Shown: piece after piece, positions 57,356 through 64,000 of the stretch
Layout: the number at the start of each line of letters is the position of its first letter
Numbering within the stretch: the stretch's first letter is position 1
NCBI GenBank assembly: GCA_032622095.1
Contig: CP136064.1
Coordinates: 134,113,129-134,177,128 of the forward strand
Direction: 5' to 3'
DNA: 64,000 bases
DNA from: Siphonodentalium dalli
Taxonomy: Eukaryota > Mollusca > Scaphopoda > Gadilida > Siphonodentaliidae
Notes under the pieces: generated by a model
Seen by the model: the letters and a program-made list of their open reading frames with translations, nothing else
What the model was told of the DNA's origin: nothing
Databases searched by the model: none
Position numbers and translations under genes: made by a program

Positions 57356-60325
57356 AGCTAACACTGGTCAATGTGAATTCGGGTCCCACATACTCTAGGA
57401 ATACACACACCGCTGAACACTGTGGGTCAAATATAGACAAATTTTGACAAAAATCAGCTCAAATAAGGTTGAAAACAGACATTTCTCTAAATATCAGTCA
57501 TGTGACAAATGTTCAGGTTGCTACATGTACCAATTATTATTGTTGCAACACATGCCGAAATAAATTTATGAACTAAAAAGATCTTAAATCAGTTTGAAAA
57601 TAAGCATAAGTCTAGTAGATCTGAAATTTTGAAATGGCTGAAACCCAAACATGGCTGATGAATCTTAAATACATGAAAATATCTAGGGTTATGTTAATTA
57701 GCCTTGATAATAGTGCAATGTTACCTCTAAAGTGCACATAATTTATCTGATCATTGTGCGAGTATAAACAAAAGTTTTACTTTTTTCAACATATAATGAA
57801 TTTCCCTTTCAAAATATAGTCCATATATCAATGTATATGGATTTCTATGTGTTTTTTCCCTTTCAAAATTCATGTGAACTCTATTATATTCTGATTTATA
57901 TGCAACTGTGCATGGATGCACTGGAAGCCCTTGTGGCAGATATTTTTGTATCTGTATTTCTGGCATGGGGGATGTCCTAGGCATTGATTGAACCATAATT
58001 TGTGTGAATAAATGGTTGCTATGGCTCCCTAATGTTCTCGTCTTGTGGGTAGAGTTTGAAAAATCTTCAAAAATGAGGTCCTGTCCCATCATGTATGGTC
58101 ATAGAATGGTGCACTGGACCTAAATCATGAATATGTTAGATTAACACAACTGATAGTTGTTTTAAATACTACTTCCTGGTCACAAATGCTTGAAACATAT
58201 GTTTTGTGTCCATGCTTTAAACCAGCAAGGACCATGACTGGTAAATATAATGTTTAATTAGGTGAATAGCTATTGGACTCACAGAGAGTGATAATTTGAT
58301 GGATTTCACAAGTCGCAGTATCAGTATAATAAGTTGTGAACTTGTGAGGCAGATGTTGGGTTAAATTAGCCAAGTTATACATTAATGCCCTAAGTAATCG
58401 ACCTCTTAACCAAAGCAGAAGTATGGGTAACATTTCAGGATTTAGTCAGAAATGTGGCTTGTTGCCATTCATCAGAAAGCTCTCCCCGAGATTCACTACC
58501 TTTATACATTTCTATTTTCAGACTATATTAATGATGGAGAACGAGAGATGTGGTTAACTCATCAGGACAAATCATTAGAATGTAATAATGTGAGTACCAT
58601 AATGATAAGCATAAATGATTATTGTATTTTGCATGCAGATCTTTAGTAACATCAACAATCAGCACTGACTGGTACAATGTACATGTAGCTGTATATGTAG
58701 CCATAAATCAATGACTTTTGGGATAAAAACATATTTCTATATAATCTACTTTTGTTGATATATTAAAGAGATTAAACTACTAACTAATACCAATATTAGT
58801 GATAATGACTTTTTTTGGTGAAAAAATTGGACTTTTTTATATTAATCCCAGAGACTACAATTATCTGCTGAAGTAAAAATATATGATGTGGTATATAGAC
58901 TGTTTTTACTTTTGTCACATTCTCAGGGTCAAAGTATCATGATTATAGAATATATTCTTCAGTCATATTTAAATTTGTGCAGTACATTGTACTATTTTTC
59001 GCTAGTGTGCATTTATTATTCACATGTGTATAGCTAAATCATGGTTAGATATTTTAAGTTGAATTTCTTCTAAAATATAAACATATATATTCCAGACTGA
59101 AGGAATTTTTGTCAAGATGATCTTTAATATGCACAAGTATTTTCAGCGATAATGAAGAACTGAAATTGTCATCATATACAAAAATATTTGTAAGTTTAGA
59201 AGTTGCTCAGAATTTTAAATAGAGCGAAACATAGTACTTCACAAATTCAAATATGAGTAAGGTATACAATTGATATACAGGGGATCCTAGTAGTTCAGTC
59301 AGTATTGGGCATGAATAAGGAATCAGAATTCCTAAATGAAAAGATTATATCATCTCAGCCATAGAGCTTTCTCTTCCAGAATCATTCCGATAACCAAGAT
59401 GGACACAGTTTAAATTGAAAAGCACAGTATGACATCATTTGAACTAACCATTGCTTGATCTGCATGTTAATCAGGAATGAGATTTTCTTCATGGCATTGC
59501 TGAGAAAGTACATCGAACATAGCAATATATCTTTTTCAATATCATTGTCATTATTGTGTTACTTCACAAAACTGCTGGTAACATTGTAAGAATGTAATGA
59601 TTGTACATGTGGCAATTCGCTAAATTCAAGTGTGTTTAATGAACTGCAGTTGTGCAATTTCTTGGAGTCTTGTCCTTCCAGCCATATCTACATCTCTCTC
59701 TCCATTAGAACCTATAATAGAACGATAACAATATTTTATGTTATAGAAACCAACATCACTATATAAAGGAGACTGGTGCTGCCTAACTCATGGAGTGTGT
59801 GACTCACTGGAATTGGCGTCAAGTTTTGGATAGCAGATCTTGAATGTTAGTAACCAGAAAAAGTGAATAGTTTCAGTCGAGGCCAACAAACAGTGCAAAA
59901 GACAATAACTTTCAGTTTAGTTTAATTGTTATTCTCATTAAAATTATAAAATAACAATTCTTGTAATATCAATCCACCAGCAATGTTATATATTAAGGTT
60001 GGCAAAATTGTAAAGTTTGATGTCTAATCTATACTGGCCTTTAGTGAAGAATTGAATATGAGGTCACTCTCCCTCAGACAATTTTTTTTTACAACAACAG
60101 ACATTTTATGAAACTTGTTTTGATAACATGATTATATAAGTGCAGTTATCATCAAAACATGAAAGAAACATATATGCTGTCTCATATATTCATCCCTAGA
60201 TATTGAATCAAATAAAATACATGTGCCACTGCCAAATAAATTGTGTTCTAAACATCGTAATATTTTTGTCCCACAATATATATTTCTAGTGACGGAAATG
60301 TCTGTTGAGTGGTGCCTTTTAACTT

Positions 60326-60467
60326 CTTAACCAAAGCAGAATTATGGGTAACTTTTCAGGATTTAGTCGGAAATATGGCTTGTTGCCATTCATCGGAAAG
60401 CTCTCCCGAGAGCCATATTTCCGACTAAATCCTGAAAAGTTACCCATAATTCTGCTTTGGTTAAGAG
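60326..60467. repeat. 55-bp-arm palindrome, mirror copy
   Basis: Right-arm copy of the 34546-34685 hairpin. The half copy is mirrored at about 58380-58488. Confidence 0.85.
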
Positions 60468-62152
60468 GTCGATTACTGAGGGCATTACTGTATGTCTATT
60501 ATTCATTTGGAGGGAATTCAGGATACACCAACAGATAGAAAATATCCTAAGGGAACTACTTGTCACTTAGTATTTAGTAAAAAACCTTTGACAAGCTAAG
60601 CTGTAGATATAAACTACATCAGTTATAACAAAAAAATGTTTCAAATGTCCGCTCTCAGAATTCTAATGTACATGTATGTACCTGTCAATATTCTAGTGGT
60701 GCAATCCTCAAACCATGCTGACACCCATCGGTCTCAATCATTCTTTCATTCCTTCTATTCATATTCTGTGCTTGGACTGGGCTACAAGTGCATGAACAAC
60801 TGATCTGAAATATAAGAAAAGTTGATTTAATTTTTGGTTTAACATGAAACGGCATACATTTTTAAATACTTTTCTGTCAGAAAAGAATATCTATAACATC
60901 ATTGGAATATTGAATAAAGAATGTGCATCATATAAGATGACATATGATATGGTGTGAGATGTGCTGCAATTGGTTTGGAATAAAAATTCATTTTTTCCAT
61001 TTTGAGTTTTTGACCATCAGCCATGATTTTGGCCGAATAACCAAAAAATGACTCGATCTCATCCATGACAAATTTCACAATGATCTGACAAAAGATGCGA
61101 CCTGTAACCCTGGCCAAAGGATTTAGTCATGCAAAGAGTAAAATCCAAGATGGCTGCCAGCGGCCATGATTTTTGGCCTAACGACCCCACTAATGTAGCC
61201 GAATGACCCCAAAATTACTCATTCCCCATCTCAATGTCAATATTAACATCCGTGACAAATTTCATGATGATCCAACCAAAGGTACAACCTGTAGGCTGTG
61301 CCAGAGAATTTAGTCATGCAAACAGTAAAATCTAAGATGGCTGCCAGTAGCCATTTTTTTGGCCGAATGACCCCAAAGTTACTCGTTCGCATCTACATGT
61401 CATTGTTAACATCCGTGACAAATTTCATGATAATTAGAAGAACAGTACGACCTGTAGCCCGTGCTAATGGATTGAATATTGAAATCCAAGATGGTCGCTG
61501 GCGGCCATGTTTTTTTTCTTCAGAATGACCCCAAAATGAACGGTTCTGGTCTAAATGTTGATATCAACAGCTATGTCAAATTTCATAATGATCCGACCAC
61601 AAGTAGCACCTGTAGCCTGTATTGTTGACGAATCACACACACACATACGCACACACAGACGACAAAGCCATGGCAATAGCTCAAACTTTACAAAGTAAAG
61701 TTCAGCTAATAAAACAAATGGTTGGGTTAGTCTTAACTAACATATATGTGAGCCAGAGAGGCCCATTTCACATTTATTCTTCAGGGCGAAAACTATACCT
61801 GTGTTTCTGGTAATAAACGGTCATTGAAAAATATGGGTGGCCCAGGTGGGAAGGTGGTGTTTTCATTTTTAGCTCAACTTTACTTTGTAAAGTTTTAGCT
61901 ATTGCCATGGCTTGGTATCGTCGTCTGTGTGTGTGTGTTTGTGTGTGACTCGTCAACAATTTCCTCTAGCACGGGCTACAGGTCGTACCTTTGGTCATTA
62001 TAAAATTGGATCATTATAAAATTTGTCATAGCTGTTGGCATTGACATGTAGAGTCATTTTGGGGTCATTCGGCAAAAAACATGGCCACCAGCAGCCATCT
62101 TGGATTTTACTCTTTGCATGACTAAATCCTTTGGCACGGGCTACAGGTCGTA

Positions 62153-62388
62153 ACCCTTTTATGACTGGAGCCATGCTGGTTCAGCATTAATGATCCTGTG
62201 CCAGTGCATTCTATTATATATGGAGCCTCGAATATATAAGAGAATGCACTGGCTTATAAGGTCAAGGTAAATATTGTTAAGCCAATGAATTCTCTTAAAT
62301 ATAAGAGAATGCATTAATTCTCTTAAATATAAGAGAATGCATTGGAACAGGGTTTTCACAAAATTTCAAGATGCAGTCATGAAAGGGT
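62153..62388. mobile_element. TA-flanked MITE, mirror copy
   Basis: Right-arm copy of 32623-32858, same length (236 bp), with TA at 62151-62152 and 62389-62390. Confidence 0.85.
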
Positions 62389-63972
62389 TAACCCGAAGAA
62401 ATTCACCTTGATAGTTGAAGTTTTGGACATCTTACTTCTACAAAGATATTAAACTTAAAATATCATGACAAACCTATGTCTCATATACCGGTACTCGATA
62501 ATTTCCTAACAGGTCACTGAACAGGTATTGGGGGGGGGGGGGGGGGGGGGAGATAAAAGGACCTGAGTATCCAATTACCACCTAGTAGCTACATATGAGA
62601 AAAAATAAACTTATGATTTTATTGCTTATTATTGCTTTATATAGTCATGAAATGGTGAGAAATTAACTTTATTGAGTTGATTGTGTTGGTGTTTGGATGG
62701 ATGGGTGCTACCCAAGTATGATCAGGCTGATTATAATCCCCCCCCCCCCCACTCATGCAGAAGCTACATCAGGGAAATTTCCAGGGCTGTTTTGATAGCT
62801 GTTACAGGTATGGGTGCCCAAACTTGAGAAGCCCAAATGACCCCAAATTCCCAGTGGACAGTATTGAATCAACCTGAATTTTCAAGGCAATTCAACAATA
62901 AGCGCTGTATTAAAAAATCTGCAGTTGCAATACGGCCTTCATTTGCATGTTGAATTTTTAAATCAGAAATATTATGTCCTATTTATAATATATGCGTCTG
63001 TATCTGTGTTGGTTCGGTGTAGAAGCCGTATTTTAAAGTTATATTGGGATACCGGTACATATCCTCTGCTGGAAACAGGTGTCCCCAAATTATCTCTGGA
63101 TTCTTCCCTGAGCTACATATGAGAATGTTTGGACTATATAAAGCAAAATAAGTGATAATCAGGACTTGGTATCTCCCCCAACTTAATAAACTTTTTCTCG
63201 GATGAAGTATGGTATATAAAGCAAAATAAGCGATAGATGATGTTTTGATCATATGCAGCTACTAGATGGGCGGCGGAGAAGATTCTCAGTCCTGGGTATC
63301 TCCCCCGAGTCCACCCCCTCACAAACCCAGACTCAACCAAATTTTTCTCAGATATAGTTAATTTCTTGCCATATCATCACTATATAAAGCAAAATATGTG
63401 ATTGTGAGGGTAAAATAAGTGGAAAAATATTATGTGGGTGGGAGATACCAATGTTGGTAGAGGAAAATTGTTCCACTTGTAGTCCACAATTTCCTAACAG
63501 GTACACAGGATATATACCCATCCCTGTTAACTGCATATGTTCAGCAGTTCTTATGATATTGGTTGGGGTAATGCATATTTTGGGAGGAGATATAACAAAA
63601 CAAAAGACACCCATATGTAAGGCCAAGTGATAATCTGACAGATTTGATTTGCTCTTAAAGTGCCTTAAGCGGAATTAATTTATTTGCTCTTTTAAAAGTA
63701 AAATTCATCTATTTGAGCTTGAGCATAAATCAGATTGTCTAGAAATAAAAAAAGAGTGAATTAGACTCTGAGAAAGGAATTACAAATAGGTGGACTAGTA
63801 TATATTATTAAATACATGTATGATAGTCTCATGTCTTATTTACACTTAAGCGCAAATGATGTGCGCTTAATTGAGCTCAAATAAATGTTTTTTTTACATA
63901 GAGCATAATTAAATGATTGGGTCTATGAACACCTTTCATGTATGGTACATATTCCAGATACAGATAATTTAA

Positions 63973-64000
63973 AGGTACGGTTGGCCTTGGCGGTGGGTAT
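63973..64000 (-). mobile_element. TTAA MITE family B, copy 3 (start only)
   Basis: AGGTACGGTTGGCC follows TTAA at 63969-63972 and runs off the window. It mirrors the right end of copy 2 at 31038. Confidence 0.85.

Larger units (their letters stand above)
54605..64000 (-). repeat. Giant inverted duplication, right arm (~9.40 kb in window)
   Basis: Reverse complement of 31011-40488. It carries the same internal elements in mirror order: family A MITE, AGGTAG-type MITE, 34-bp-TIR MITE, half and full palindromes, tandem 'ggtcattcggcc' units, TA-flanked MITE, and a family B end at the window edge. It lacks 76 bp present at about 35672-35747 of the left arm. The arm is still matching at base 64000, so its outer end lies beyond the window. 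Confidence 0.95.

Noticed and set aside
1-64000. tRNA or rRNA genes
   Set aside because: I saw no cloverleaf with the conserved arms or rRNA core sequence; a covariance search would be needed to exclude small ones.

Overview
The window is eukaryotic, AT-rich, almost gene-free DNA. It looks like repeat-dense chromosome sequence from an invertebrate animal. There are no operons, ribosome-binding sites or compact gene clusters. Coding traces are limited to decayed retrotransposon and transposon proteins, while short inverted-repeat elements (MITEs), foldback elements, minisatellites and long homopolymer C/G tracts fill most of the sequence. Phrases such as 'gagttatggccctt' and 'aaggggcataactc', and pairs of 'tgaccttgaattg', recall repeats I associate with mollusc (bivalve) genomes. 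The host assignment is therefore a low-confidence inference. I found no convincing host protein-coding gene, rRNA or tRNA.

Layout. 1-6.7 kb: nested inverted-repeat elements, including a hAT-type MITE with a perfect 8-bp target duplication (1388-2450) and an element with iterated GATCCGCTTTGCCC motifs (5760-6652). 7.15-8.42 kb: a near-perfect hairpin element. 8.6-10.74 kb: a TA-flanked element. 10.8-11.9 kb: two minisatellites. 12.6-13.1 kb: first of four copies of a 470-480 bp TTAA-targeting MITE (family A). 14.26-20.58 kb: two tandem foldback elements made of alternating inverted units, then a third fragment split by another family A copy. 21.3-23.1 kb: TTAA family B and a hAT-like poly-G element. 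23.28-27.55 kb: a triple nest, with a 21-bp minisatellite split by a LINE that is itself split by a Mutator-like element with a 9-bp target duplication. 27.9-31.04 kb: TTAA family C, a cluster of perfect palindromes around TTAA, two tandem MITEs and a second family B copy.

31.01-64.0 kb is dominated by a giant inverted duplication. About 9.4 kb at 31011-40488 recurs in reverse at 54605-64000 with only scattered differences, and the arms run off the window end. The 14.1-kb spacer holds a decayed ~230-bp repeat family, more TTAA-centred palindromes, an inverted-repeat element with a PHD-finger ORF fragment, the C-terminal half of a second LINE reverse transcriptase, a 1.9-kb element with ~490-bp terminal repeats and an RG-rich coding remnant, and a Cys-rich (CXC-like) ORF fragment.

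The features do not form a pathway. The window is best read as a record of successive insertions. Three MITE families and a series of small palindromes all use TTAA, and two family A insertions have a paralogous empty site within the window that confirms the target.
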